A DNA stretch of 8,974 nucleotides from positions 1 to 8,974 of the forward strand of contig JBJOPY010000324.1 in NCBI GenBank assembly GCA_046050405.1. Direction: 5' to 3'. This document shows positions 1 through 8,701 of the stretch, one piece after another. A program made the translations under genes and the position numbers. The stretch comes from JADKCL01 sp046050405. GTDB lineage: Bacteria; Bacteroidota; Bacteroidia; J057; JADKCL01. The notes beneath the pieces are model-generated. The model saw nothing but the letters and a program-made list of their open reading frames with translations, was not told the DNA's origin and did not search any database. Positions within the stretch are counted from its first letter, which is position 1. The number at the start of each line of letters is the position of its first letter.

Positions 1-1
1 C

Positions 2-1588
2 TCGCGCAACAATCTCAAGTGCAACGAGAACTCCTGCTGGATTCCCGTACCCAGGGCCTATAACATCGCCACGTTGGCGTTCACGGGAGAAATGCGATTC
101 GATACGCCCCCGCACCGCTCCGGCCCCAACATTGCCTTGATCCCCTACCTGCTCGGCCGCTTTGCCGGCGACTTCCTGGACAATAAGGAGCAGTTTGGAA
201 CCAATCTTGGCTTCGATGCGAAAGTGGCGGTTTCGTCGGCCCTCAACCTTGACCTGGCCGCCAATCCCGACTTCTCCCAGGTGGAGGTGGATCGCCAAGT
301 CACCAACCTGAGCCGGTTCAGCCTGTTCTTTCCCGAGCGGCGGCAGTTCTTCATAGAGAACAGCGATCTGTTCGCGCAGAACGGGTTTTCGCAGATTCGA
401 CCGTTTTTCTCCCGGCGCATCGGCCTTGCTTCGGGACAAGCGGTCCCCATCCTCGGGGGTGCCCGCCTGAGCGGCAAGCTCGACCAAGACTGGCGCATCG
501 GCCTGATGGACATGCAGACCGGGGGTGTCGGCAGCCTCGGCCTGGATCCACAGAACTACAGTGTGGCGACCATCCAGCGCAAGATGTTTGCCCGCTCTAG
601 CATCGGTGCCATCTGGGTCAACCGGCTCGCATTTGCGGGCCGGCTCCCTGACTGGAGGGACTTCAACAGCGTCGTCGGCATCGACTTCAACCTGGCTTCC
701 GAAGACAACCGTCTTCGGGGCAAGACATTCTATCATCGTTCATTCGGCCCGGGGAAGCTGACCCGTGAAAGCGCAAGTGCCGCATGGATGATGCTCAACA
801 CCCAAAACCTCACCCTCCAATACAACCATGAGTGGGTGGACAGGAACTACAATGCCGAGGTCGGGTTTGTGCCGCGACACCGCTACTTCCGGTTTGAAAA
901 CAGCTGCAGCTACCGCCACTACCCCCGGAAGGCTGGAAAACTGATCCACCATGGCCCCGAAGCCTACATGAGCTGGTACTGGGACAACGAAAGTTGGCAG
1001 GGCATCGAGCGCAATACGACCGCGAGCTACCGGCTATTGTTCAAGAACCGGAGCGAACTGATGGTCGGTGGCGAGAACACATACATCTTCCTGCAATCGC
1101 CCTTCGACCCCACCAACACAGGTGCGGCGCCCTTGCCCGACTCCGTCGGATATGCTTTCAGGGGCCTGAACAGCAGCTATGTTTCAGATTTCCGGAAAAG
1201 GCTCACTTTTTCAGTGTCCGGCAGCTATGGCAGCTATTATACCGGCTGGAAGGGCAGCATCCATGGCTCCGTGGGCTACCGTGCACAGCCGTGGGGAATC
1301 TTCGCCATCGACATCGATGAAAACTACATCGCCCTGCCTTCCAGAACGGTCTTTCTGAGCCTGATCAGTCCGAAAGTGGAGCTGTCTTTCACGCGCAGCC
1401 TGTTTTTCACCACCTTCTTCCAGCTCAATACACAGACTGAGAACTTCAACATCAACGCCCGCCTGCAATGGCGGTTCAAACCGATGAGCGATCTCTATGT
1501 CGTCCTGACAGACAACTATGCCATCCCGGGCATGAATGTCAAGAATAGGGCGATCGTGCTGAAGCTGAATTATTGGTTTACAATCTAG
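2..1588 (+). CDS. DUF5916 family protein, C-terminal part (5' end outside window)
   Basis: The frame is open from base 2 to the TAG at 1586-1588 and gives 528 visible residues. The TTG at 74 is not the real start, because the same frame reads upstream with family-like sequence (a W-I-P-V-P-R stretch at visible residues 13-18). The DUF5916 signature is clear: N-P-D-F-S-Q-V-E-V-D at about 88-97, F-P-E-R-R-Q-F-F at about 110-117 and F-F-S-R-R-I-G at about 135-141. The rest consists of alternating hydrophobic/polar, aromatic-rich stretches ending in a Y-W-F-T-I tail, consistent with an outer-membrane beta-barrel. Full-length members usually carry an N-terminal carbohydrate-binding family 9-like domain, which would lie before base 1. 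The biochemical function is unknown; some are labelled 'membrane-associated hydrolase' without firm support, and I see no catalytic motif. The family call is secure; the barrel is inferred from the pattern and from family knowledge. Confidence 0.88.
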   Translation, partial: SRNNLKCNENSCWIPVPRAYNIATLAFTGEMRFDTPPHRSGPNIALIPYLLGRFAGDFLDNKEQFGTNLGFDAKVAVSSALNLDLAANPDFSQVEVDRQVTNLSRFSLFFPERRQFFIENSDLFAQNGFSQIRPFFSRRIGLASGQAVPILGGARLSGKLDQDWRIGLMDMQTGGVGSLGLDPQNYSVATIQRKMFARSSIGAIWVNRLAFAGRLPDWRDFNSVVGIDFNLASEDNRLRGKTFYHRSFGPGKLTRESASAAWMMLNTQNLTLQYNHEWVDRNYNAEVGFVPRHRYFRFENSCSYRHYPRKAGKLIHHGPEAYMSWYWDNESWQGIERNTTASYRLLFKNRSELMVGGENTYIFLQSPFDPTNTGAAPLPDSVGYAFRGLNSSYVSDFRKRLTFSVSGSYGSYYTGWKGSIHGSVGYRAQPWGIFAIDIDENYIALPSRTVFLSLISPKVELSFTRSLFFTTFFQLNTQTENFNINARLQWRFKPMSDLYVVLTDNYAIPGMNVKNRAIVLKLNYWFTI

Positions 1589-1642
1589 AGAAGGCATCGT
1601 CTCAGCCTTGGAGGGATTGTGGAGCCATTTGCCACCGGCAGG

Positions 1643-1673
1643 GGTTCGGCGGGGAACCGGCACCACGGTTTCC
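1643..1673 (+). other. Overlapping inverted repeats after the DUF5916 gene
   Basis: Two hairpins share one arm. GGTTC (1643-1647) can pair with GAACC (1654-1658) across a 6-base loop. GGAACCG (1653-1659) can pair with CGGTTTCC (1666-1673) across the loop GCACCA, with one bulged T. They lie 55-85 bases past the stop of the upstream gene. No T-run follows (the next bases are ATAAAAG), so this is not a classic intrinsic terminator. A terminator or 3'-end processing role is possible but unproven. Confidence 0.25.
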
Positions 1674-1708
1674 ATAAAAGAAAGAGCGGTTGCCCTGACC
1701 CCAGTGGA

Positions 1709-1767
1709 TGGATTGTGATTCTTTCATGAATATTGCTTAGTTTACCACCTCATAATCGAATCAAGGC
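1709..1767 (+). promoter_or_regulatory. AT-rich candidate promoter region for the cytochrome gene
   Basis: This stretch is visibly AT-richer than its surroundings and directly precedes the ATG at 1768. A weak Bacteroidota-style arrangement can be read: TTG at 1713-1715, then 22 bases, then TAGTTTAC at 1738-1745, which matches four of the six fixed bases of the TAnnTTTG -7 element. The AAGG at 1763-1766 is only one base from the ATG, too close to act as a normal Shine-Dalgarno site. The match is poor enough to arise by chance. Confidence 0.25.
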
Positions 1768-2811
1768 ATGAAACGTCATTTCGTCATCCTGATAGGCATG
1801 TTGGTGCTGGGACTGGGACTAACGGCTACGCGCTTTCTTCGTCCCATGTCCCCCCTTGCAAGCCAATGGACCAAGGACACCCCTGTGGCCGATGTCCTCA
1901 AGGCGCTGGGCGAGGAATATCCTGCCCACCACCCCGTGGATGCATCTCCCGAATTGGCTCAGAAGGGCAGGGAAATCTTCCACCAAGGGAGTACGGTCGG
2001 CCCGGACGGGAAGAGGACGAAGCTCCAAAGCCGCCATTTTGTCTGCAGCCATTGCCACGCCACGGCGAAGGAAGATCCCGACCTTCGGCTGAGCGATCCT
2101 GAGAAGCGGCTGGATTACGTGTTGGAACAGCGCCTGCCCTTCCTGCCAGCCACGACCATGTATGGCACGGTGAACAAGTCCAGCTGGTACAATGGCGATT
2201 ACCTTCGCAAGTATGGCGACCTGGTCAAGCCCGCCTACAAGAGCCTTGAATACGCCGTGCACCTCTGCTCCACCGTTTGCAGCCAAGGCAGGGATCTGAG
2301 CGAATGGGAAATGAAGGCGATAATGGCTTACCTGTGGAGCATCGACTACAAGCTGGGAGACCTTTCCTTGACCGCAGACGACTGGAGGAAGCTGCAAGCT
2401 GCCAATGGAAAAGGAACCAACCCTGAATTGGTCGAATGGCTCCACGGCTTTTACATTCCTGGATCTCCAGCGACCTTTCTGGAGGCCCCCGAGGACAAAG
2501 CCAAAGGCTACAGCACCAATCGTGCACCCGATCCTCGGCGTGGAAGGCTGATCTATGACCACAGCTGCCTGAAGTGCCACGACTCACAAGGCCCCAGCAA
2601 CTATCTGAAACTGGACAATGGAACCCTTTCCCTGGGTTTTCTCAAGCAGCACCTTCAGGGCAAGGGTCATTTGTCGCTCTATGAAATCATCCGGCATGGC
2701 ACCTATGCCGACACCGGGCATCGCGCCTACATGCCCAATTATACTGCGGAGCGCATGAGCAACGAGCAGGTGGAGGACTTGCGGGCCTACGTGATGAAAG
2801 GCTCCCAATGA
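1768..2811 (+). CDS. Di-haem cytochrome c, membrane-anchored or periplasmic
   Basis: This 347-residue protein carries two c-type haem motifs, C-S-H-C-H at 93-97 and C-L-K-C-H at 267-271, so it has two cytochrome c domains and acts in periplasmic electron transfer. A basic N-terminus and hydrophobic core (residues 5-20) form a signal peptide or, as Arg residues follow at 22 and 25 with no clear cleavage site, a signal anchor. Met322 (Y-M-P-N) is the likely axial ligand of haem 2. In domain 1 a C-S-T-V-C pair (Cys167, Cys171) precedes Q-G-R-D-L and an E-M-K-A-I-M-A-Y-L-W helix. This resembles the C-terminal helix region of TsdA/SoxA-type cytochromes, where a Cys can ligate haem. The in-frame TAA at 1753-1755 makes ATG 1768 the first possible ATG. 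The gene stands 179 bases after its upstream neighbour and 231 before the next, so it may be its own transcription unit. The redox partner and substrate cannot be read from the sequence. Confidence 0.92.
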   Translation: MKRHFVILIGMLVLGLGLTATRFLRPMSPLASQWTKDTPVADVLKALGEEYPAHHPVDASPELAQKGREIFHQGSTVGPDGKRTKLQSRHFVCSHCHATAKEDPDLRLSDPEKRLDYVLEQRLPFLPATTMYGTVNKSSWYNGDYLRKYGDLVKPAYKSLEYAVHLCSTVCSQGRDLSEWEMKAIMAYLWSIDYKLGDLSLTADDWRKLQAANGKGTNPELVEWLHGFYIPGSPATFLEAPEDKAKGYSTNRAPDPRRGRLIYDHSCLKCHDSQGPSNYLKLDNGTLSLGFLKQHLQGKGHLSLYEIIRHGTYADTGHRAYMPNYTAERMSNEQVEDLRAYVMKGSQ

Positions 2812-2985
2812 TTCCAGGAGGGCGGCGACCTACGGAACCATTGTCCGGCACAGCTGCTTTCAAGCCAAAGAAGGGTTACAGAAGGAGCAGATACCTCCGA
2901 CTATGGAACACAACTCCCGCCGGATGGAAAGGAGCTCTGGCGAACCTATCGTGCCTACATGACTTGAAACCGCCTCCAGCCGCAG

Positions 2986-3042
2986 GAATTAAGTATATTC
3001 GCTCAGCTGTTATATTCCACTTGATTCCATTTTTGGACGCCC
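2986..3042 (+). promoter_or_regulatory. AT-rich candidate promoter region for the alpha-2-macroglobulin gene
   Basis: The last part of the 231-base gap is clearly AT-rich against a GC-rich background. It holds TATATTCG (2994-3001), TATATTCC (3011-3018) and CATTTTTG (3028-3035); the last differs from the Bacteroidota -7 consensus TAnnTTTG at only one fixed base. I could not find a well-spaced TTG -33 element for any of them, and CATTTTTG would leave almost no leader. The rest of the gap (2812-2985) shows no gene or RNA that I recognise. Confidence 0.3.
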
Positions 3043-6000
3043 ATGAGAGTGTTGCCCATACCCTTCCTTCGCAGAGCCATCCCGGCTTTGCTGGCCTTGT
3101 CAATGCTCGCCTCCTGCGGCAAGAAGCAGGAAGCCCGAGATTACAAATTTGACGAGGCCTTCGCACCGTACATCGCCGCCTATACATCGGGCAAGATTTC
3201 CCGGCAGAGCACCATCAAGGTGCGACTGAACGACACCGCCGTCCAAGAAGCCCAGATCGGGGTGGCCTTACCGGAAAGCCCCTTCGAATTCGATCCCGAG
3301 TTGAAGGGAAAAACAGTGTGGATCGATGAGCGAACCATTCAGTTTGAGCCGGCAGAGCCGATGCCCACAGACCAATTCTACAAAGCCACCTTCAAGCTCG
3401 GCGACTACATCAAGGGGGTGGATGAGAAGATCCAGGCATTCCCATTCCAGTTTGAGACCGAGAAGCAGAACTTCGAAGTCTCGGTACTCGGCATTGAAAC
3501 CCTGGACAAAACCCAGCTGCTGTGGCAGGCCGTGAATGGTACCCTGACCACGGCGGATTACGAGTTCCCCGGCCTCGTGGAAGAGATCCTGACCGCTGAA
3601 CAGGAAGGCACCCCATTCAAGATCAAATGGTCGCACAGCCTCGACGGCCGCGAACACATCTTCCGCATCGACAGTACCCGCAGGGGCAGCTCAGCCTCCG
3701 TCGTGGGTCTCGAATGGGACGGCGATGCAATCAATGTGGACAAGGAAGGCAAGACAGAAGTCGCCATTCCTGCCCTGGGTGACTTCGAGGTGCTGGAATT
3801 CCAAACCTACAATAATCCCGACCAATATGTCGTACTGACCTTCAGCGACCCGATTCGCAAGAACCAAGACCTCAACGGCCTGATCACCATCCCGAACCAG
3901 AACCTGCGCTATCTCGTCGAAGGAAATGATGTCAAGGTGTTTCCTGCGAGCAGGGTGATCGGCGAGCATGCCATCACCGTCGCGCCTGGCGTCCAGAACA
4001 TCCTTGGCCACAAGCTCAAGACAGGCCAGGCCTTTGACATACAATTCGAGGAAGTCAAGCCCCAAGTCCGCATCACCGGCAACGGCAACATCCTCCCCCG
4101 GTCGGGAACCAAGCTCCCCTTCGCATTCGAAGCCGTGAGCCTGAAAGCGGTGGACATCAAAATCACCAAAATCTATGAAAGCAACATCCTTCAGTTCCTG
4201 CAAGTCAACGACCTCGAAGGTGACCGCGAGCTCGCCCGCGTGGGCAAGGTCGTGCATAAAAGCACCGTGCGCCTGGATGGTGATAAGGCACTGAACCTCC
4301 ACCAATGGAACCGCCACGTGATCGACCTCGGGACACTGGTTCATTCGGAGCCGGGAGCCATCTACCGCATCGGGGTCAACTTCACGAAGGCGCATTCGAT
4401 ATATGCCTGCGAGAACGAGGCCGAAGCCGCAGAAGAGGCCGCCAGTCCGGCGGATCCTGAGCCAGAAGAAGGGGTATGGAGCGACGACATGGAGGAGGAA
4501 TACAGCTACTGGAGCTATTATGACGACTACGATTACAGCGAGGCCTGGGACAATCGCGACAATCCCTGCCACAAAGCCTACTACACCTACCAAAGCCGCG
4601 AGGCAGCCAGAAATGTCCTGGCCAGCGACCTGGGCATCATCGCCAAGCGGGGCACCGACGGCACGATGACCATTGTCGTCAATGACCTGAACACGACCCT
4701 GCCATTGGCAGGCGTGGATATCGAGATCTATGACTACCAGCAGCAGATCCTGAAACGCATCTCCACCGACGGTGAAGGAAAGGCCGAGTGCGATGTGGAC
4801 ATCGTCCCATTCGTCATCATTGCCAAGAAGGGAGCGCAACGGGGCTACCTCAAGCTCAGGGACGGCTACGCGCTGTCCATGAGCAAGTTTGACATCAGCG
4901 GCCAACGCTATTACAAGGGGGTCAAGGGATTCATCTACGGCGAACGCGGGGTATGGCGTCCAGGGGACTCGATCTTCACGACCTTCATGCTGGAGGACAA
5001 GCTCAAATCCCTTCCGCCAGACCATCCTGTGACCTTCACCCTGACGAACCCCCTGGGACAGCTCGTGAACAAGTCCGTCAAGACCACCCACCTGAACGGC
5101 ATCTACACCTATCAGACCGGGACAGCGGGCAGCGCCCCCACCGGAAACTACAACCTCCGCGTGGAGGTCGGTGGTGCGAGCTTCGAGAAGACATTGAAAA
5201 TCGAAACCATCGTCCCCAACCGTCTCAAGATCAAGATGGACTTTGGGAGGCAGTTTCTGGCCAAGGGCATGGAGGAAATGAAGGGTGATCTTGAGGTGCG
5301 TTGGCTGCATGGGGCCGTTGCCAAGAACCTGAAGGCGGATGTCAGCGTCTCGCTCAAGAGCATCCCGACATCGTTCAGGAAATATGCCGACTACGAATTC
5401 GACGACCCTGTCCGGAAGTTCGAATCCGACCCGCAGACCATCTTTGTCGGCCAAGTCGATGAAGACGGCCAAGCCAAGGTGCCCTTGAAAATCGGAATGG
5501 ACGGGGAGGCGCCCGGCCTGCTCAATGCCAACTTCGTCACCAAGGCCTTCGAGCCCGGAGGCGCATTCTCCACCGACCGGTTCAGCATTCCCTACTATCC
5601 CTACGAGCGCTTCGTCGGCATCCAGCTCCCCAAGGGAGACAAGACACGGGGCATGTTGCTCACGGACACCGACCACAAAGTCCAAGTCGTGGCCGTCAAT
5701 GCAGACGGCAACCCCCAAGGCGACCGCAAGGTGAACATGGGGCTGTACAAACTCGATTGGAAATGGTGGTGGGATCAAGCCTCGAATTCGGAGACCTCGT
5801 ACAACGAGAAGTTCTACCAGGAGGAGGTCGCCAAGGAAACCATCACGCTTCACAATGGCGAAGGCTCCTGGAAGTTCAATGTCAAGTATCCCGCTTGGGG
5901 GCGCTACATGGTGCGTGCCTGCGACGAAGGGGGGCATTGTACGGGGCAGGTGGTGTACATCGACTGGCCGGGGTGGGTCGGCCGTGCGAAGAAGGACAAC

Positions 6001-8682
6001 CCCGGCGGTGCGACGATGCTGACCTTCAATGCCGATAAAGACAAATACCGTGTGGGCGAGAAAATCACGCTCACCATTCCCATGGGCAAGACCGGTCGCG
6101 CCCTGGTGAGCCTAGAGTCCGGCGCCAAGGTCATTTCCACCCACTGGGTCGAGCCAGTGGGATTGGATGCCGCCACCTTCACGTTCGTTGCCACTGAGGA
6201 AATGGCGCCAAACATCTACGCCCATGTCAGCCTGATCCAGCCACATGCGCAGACCCTGAACGACATGCCGATGCGGATGTATGGGGTGATCCCCATCGAG
6301 GTCACCAATCCGATGACCGAGCTGAAGCCGGCCATCCAAATGGCCCGGTTCTTGCAGCCGATGGAGCGCGTGGACATTGGCATCAGCGAGGCGACCGGCA
6401 AGGCAATGACCTACACGGTGGCGGTCGTGGATGAAGGACTCCTGGATCTGACGCGCTTCGAGACCCCGAATCCTTGGAAAAGCTTCTATGCCCGCGAAGC
6501 CTTGGATGTCAAGACCTGGGACCTGTACGACAAAGTCATCGGGGCCTACGGAGCCGACCTGACCAAGCTCCTCGGGATCGGTGGTGACGATGGGTTCACG
6601 CTGCGCGAGGGCACCAAGCAAAACCGGTTCACGCCGGTCGTGAAATTCATGGGGCCGTTTGCCCTGAAACCCGGGGAAACAAGGCACCATAGCTTCATGA
6701 TGCCCAACTATGTCGGATCCGTGCGGACGATGGTCGTGGCAAGGCAGGAAGGTGCGTACGGTTCCGTCGAAAAGGCCACCCCCGTTCGCAAGCCCTTGAT
6801 GGTCATGGGAACCTTGCCAAGGGTGCTCGGCCCCGGGGAAGAGGTCAGGCTGCCCGTCTCGATCTTCGCCATGGAAAACAACATCAAGGAGGTGAGCGTC
6901 CAACTCAGCGCAAGCGATATCTTCACCGTCAAATGCTGCCCCACCAAGTCCATCCAGTTTTCACGCCCGGGAGATGAACTCGTGACCTTCGACCTCAGGG
7001 TCAAGGAGCGCATCGGAAAGGGAACGGTGAAAGTGACGGCCAGGAGCGGCAGTGAAGTCGCGGTCTTCCACATCGACCTCGATGTCCGCAACCCCAACCC
7101 CAAAGTGGTCAATGTCCAGGAAAAAGCCCTGGATGCGAACCAGAGCTGGGCCCAAGGATTTTCCTATCCCGGCATGTCAGGCACGAACAAGGGCACGCTT
7201 GAGCTTAGCAGCATCCCGCCCATCGACCTTGGCAAGCGGCTTCGCCATTTGATCGAGTACCCGCATGGATGTGTCGAGCAAACGACCTCGTCCGTATTCC
7301 CGCAACTCTATGTCTCAAACCTGGTCGAACTTCCCGAAGGGGTGAAGCAGCAGATCGATAAGAACATCCGTGCCGGGCTGGATCGGTTGGAGACCTTTCA
7401 GCAGGCAAATGGCGGCCTGTCATACTGGCCCGGGACGGGCGAGGTGAGCGAATGGGGCACGAACTACGCCGGCAAATTCATCATCGAAGCCATGAACAAA
7501 GGGTATCGCGTGTCGCAGGCCTTCCTTACGAAGTGGCTCGGATTTCAGAAGAAATCCGCCCGGGACTGGTCTTCGACTAGCCGCCCCGACTTTGTCACCC
7601 AGGGAGACCGGCTCTACCTGCTGGCACTGTCAGGGGCGCCGGAGCTCGGTGCGATGAATCGGCTGCGCGAAGTCCCCGACCTGGACAATCTCTCCCAATG
7701 GCGGCTTGCTGCGGCATATCAACTGGCAGGCCAGCCAGAGACCGCCCTGAGGCTCACGCAGGATTTGGCCATCACGGTGCCCGAATACCAAGAAATGGGT
7801 TTCACCTACGGCGACGACATACGCGACCAGGCGATCATCCTGGAATGCATCGGCATCATCGGGAACCGCGTACGGGCTGCGGACCTCTCCAAGCGGATCG
7901 CCAAGGCCCTCTCGGCAAATGAATGGATGAGTACACAATCGATCGGTTACAGCTTGATCGCAATGGCCAATTACGCCGGCCTCAACTCAGCCACAAGGAA
8001 CAAGATGGAGTATTCCTATCGGATCAACGGGGGCGCCTGGACGGATGCCAGCAGCACCAAGCCGATCGCGCAGGTGGACTTGATGGCTGGAAACGGCGCC
8101 GAAGGGCGCATCGAGGTCAGAAACAAGGGCGTAAACCTCGTCTTCGTACGCTTGATCACAGAAGGCATTCCCGCCGTGGGCGACCAGGACAGCCGCCAGG
8201 AAAACATGACCCTTTCGATCAAGTACCTGGATATGCAGGGCTCGGAGATCGACGTGACCTCACTGGAACAGGGGACGGACTTCGTCGCCGAAGTCACCAT
8301 GTCCAATCCCGGCTCGAAAGGAGATTTGTACGAGTTGGCATTGACCCAGATCTTCCCCTCGGGATGGGAAATCCACAACACCCGACTCGATGGCACGAGC
8401 TTCACCCGGGAGATTGCCGTTCCAGAGTACCAAGACATCCGCGACGACCGGGTGCTCACGTACTTTGACCTTGGTTCGCCAGGTCAAAAGTATCGGTATC
8501 CCTGGGCCTATCCAACCCGCAAAACGGAACAAAACGAGAAGACCTTCCGCATCTTGCTGAATGCATCCTACCTGGGCAGGTACTATCTGCCGACAGTCTA
8601 TGTCGAGGCGATGTATGACAACTCGATTTCGGCGCGGGTGCCAGGCGAGTGGGTGACTGTCGTGGAGCCTTCCGGTTCCTGA
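3043..8682 (+). CDS. Alpha-2-macroglobulin family lipoprotein (thioester protease trap)
   Basis: This 1879-residue bacterial alpha-2-macroglobulin is longer than E. coli YfhM (about 1650). The N-terminus is a lipoprotein signal ending in lipobox L-A-S-C, with lipidated Cys25, so it should be membrane-anchored and face the periplasm. Macroglobulin beta-domains follow, including the Y-G-E-R-G-V-W-R-P-G-D motif (residues 632-642) and V-V-D-E-G-L-L-D-L-T (1128-1137). A Cys456-Cys509 pair brackets an acidic, Tyr/Trp-rich insert. The thioester domain starts near 1380 and has G-C-V-E-Q with Cys1410 and Gln1413, the pair that forms the reactive thioester; N-G-G-L-S-Y-W-P (1455-1462) is typical of its helical fold. 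The C-terminus ends in a receptor-binding-like beta-domain. Family role: a protease cleaves a bait region, the protein changes shape and the thioester bonds covalently to the protease. An in-frame TGA at 3022-3024 makes ATG 3043 the only usable ATG. pbpC follows 83 bases later, the classic partner. Confidence 0.95.
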   Translation: MRVLPIPFLRRAIPALLALSMLASCGKKQEARDYKFDEAFAPYIAAYTSGKISRQSTIKVRLNDTAVQEAQIGVALPESPFEFDPELKGKTVWIDERTIQFEPAEPMPTDQFYKATFKLGDYIKGVDEKIQAFPFQFETEKQNFEVSVLGIETLDKTQLLWQAVNGTLTTADYEFPGLVEEILTAEQEGTPFKIKWSHSLDGREHIFRIDSTRRGSSASVVGLEWDGDAINVDKEGKTEVAIPALGDFEVLEFQTYNNPDQYVVLTFSDPIRKNQDLNGLITIPNQNLRYLVEGNDVKVFPASRVIGEHAITVAPGVQNILGHKLKTGQAFDIQFEEVKPQVRITGNGNILPRSGTKLPFAFEAVSLKAVDIKITKIYESNILQFLQVNDLEGDRELARVGKVVHKSTVRLDGDKALNLHQWNRHVIDLGTLVHSEPGAIYRIGVNFTKAHSIYACENEAEAAEEAASPADPEPEEGVWSDDMEEEYSYWSYYDDYDYSEAWDNRDNPCHKAYYTYQSREAARNVLASDLGIIAKRGTDGTMTIVVNDLNTTLPLAGVDIEIYDYQQQILKRISTDGEGKAECDVDIVPFVIIAKKGAQRGYLKLRDGYALSMSKFDISGQRYYKGVKGFIYGERGVWRPGDSIFTTFMLEDKLKSLPPDHPVTFTLTNPLGQLVNKSVKTTHLNGIYTYQTGTAGSAPTGNYNLRVEVGGASFEKTLKIETIVPNRLKIKMDFGRQFLAKGMEEMKGDLEVRWLHGAVAKNLKADVSVSLKSIPTSFRKYADYEFDDPVRKFESDPQTIFVGQVDEDGQAKVPLKIGMDGEAPGLLNANFVTKAFEPGGAFSTDRFSIPYYPYERFVGIQLPKGDKTRGMLLTDTDHKVQVVAVNADGNPQGDRKVNMGLYKLDWKWWWDQASNSETSYNEKFYQEEVAKETITLHNGEGSWKFNVKYPAWGRYMVRACDEGGHCTGQVVYIDWPGWVGRAKKDNPGGATMLTFNADKDKYRVGEKITLTIPMGKTGRALVSLESGAKVISTHWVEPVGLDAATFTFVATEEMAPNIYAHVSLIQPHAQTLNDMPMRMYGVIPIEVTNPMTELKPAIQMARFLQPMERVDIGISEATGKAMTYTVAVVDEGLLDLTRFETPNPWKSFYAREALDVKTWDLYDKVIGAYGADLTKLLGIGGDDGFTLREGTKQNRFTPVVKFMGPFALKPGETRHHSFMMPNYVGSVRTMVVARQEGAYGSVEKATPVRKPLMVMGTLPRVLGPGEEVRLPVSIFAMENNIKEVSVQLSASDIFTVKCCPTKSIQFSRPGDELVTFDLRVKERIGKGTVKVTARSGSEVAVFHIDLDVRNPNPKVVNVQEKALDANQSWAQGFSYPGMSGTNKGTLELSSIPPIDLGKRLRHLIEYPHGCVEQTTSSVFPQLYVSNLVELPEGVKQQIDKNIRAGLDRLETFQQANGGLSYWPGTGEVSEWGTNYAGKFIIEAMNKGYRVSQAFLTKWLGFQKKSARDWSSTSRPDFVTQGDRLYLLALSGAPELGAMNRLREVPDLDNLSQWRLAAAYQLAGQPETALRLTQDLAITVPEYQEMGFTYGDDIRDQAIILECIGIIGNRVRAADLSKRIAKALSANEWMSTQSIGYSLIAMANYAGLNSATRNKMEYSYRINGGAWTDASSTKPIAQVDLMAGNGAEGRIEVRNKGVNLVFVRLITEGIPAVGDQDSRQENMTLSIKYLDMQGSEIDVTSLEQGTDFVAEVTMSNPGSKGDLYELALTQIFPSGWEIHNTRLDGTSFTREIAVPEYQDIRDDRVLTYFDLGSPGQKYRYPWAYPTRKTEQNEKTFRILLNASYLGRYYLPTVYVEAMYDNSISARVPGEWVTVVEPSGS

Positions 8683-8701
8683 ATTGAAACGCCAACAATG
8701 G

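Noticed and set aside
74..76. TTG as the start of the first gene
   Set aside because: The frame continues upstream to the window edge with family-like sequence, so the true start lies before base 1.
2812..2967. The cytochrome frame stays open for 51 codons after its TGA, to a second TGA at 2965-2967
   Set aside because: This could suggest read-through or a decayed C-terminal tail. However, 51 open codons are not rare by chance at this GC content, the third-base composition is not strongly biased, and the cytochrome already ends normally after its second haem domain.
2808..3152. A 114-codon + strand frame whose ATG overlaps the cytochrome stop codon
   Set aside because: It runs about 110 bases into the macroglobulin gene in another frame, through its lipoprotein signal sequence, and its translation has no recognisable domain or fold pattern. 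The ATGA overlap looks accidental.
3691..5937. A 748-codon open frame on the - strand inside the macroglobulin gene
   Set aside because: Its triplets coincide exactly with the sense codons. In that register an antisense stop requires a sense TTA, CTA or TCA codon, and these are rare in this gene, so long antisense frames are expected. The translation resembles no protein I know. The frames at 6112-6903 (in the macroglobulin) and 1819-2580 (in the cytochrome) are in the same register and are rejected for the same reason.
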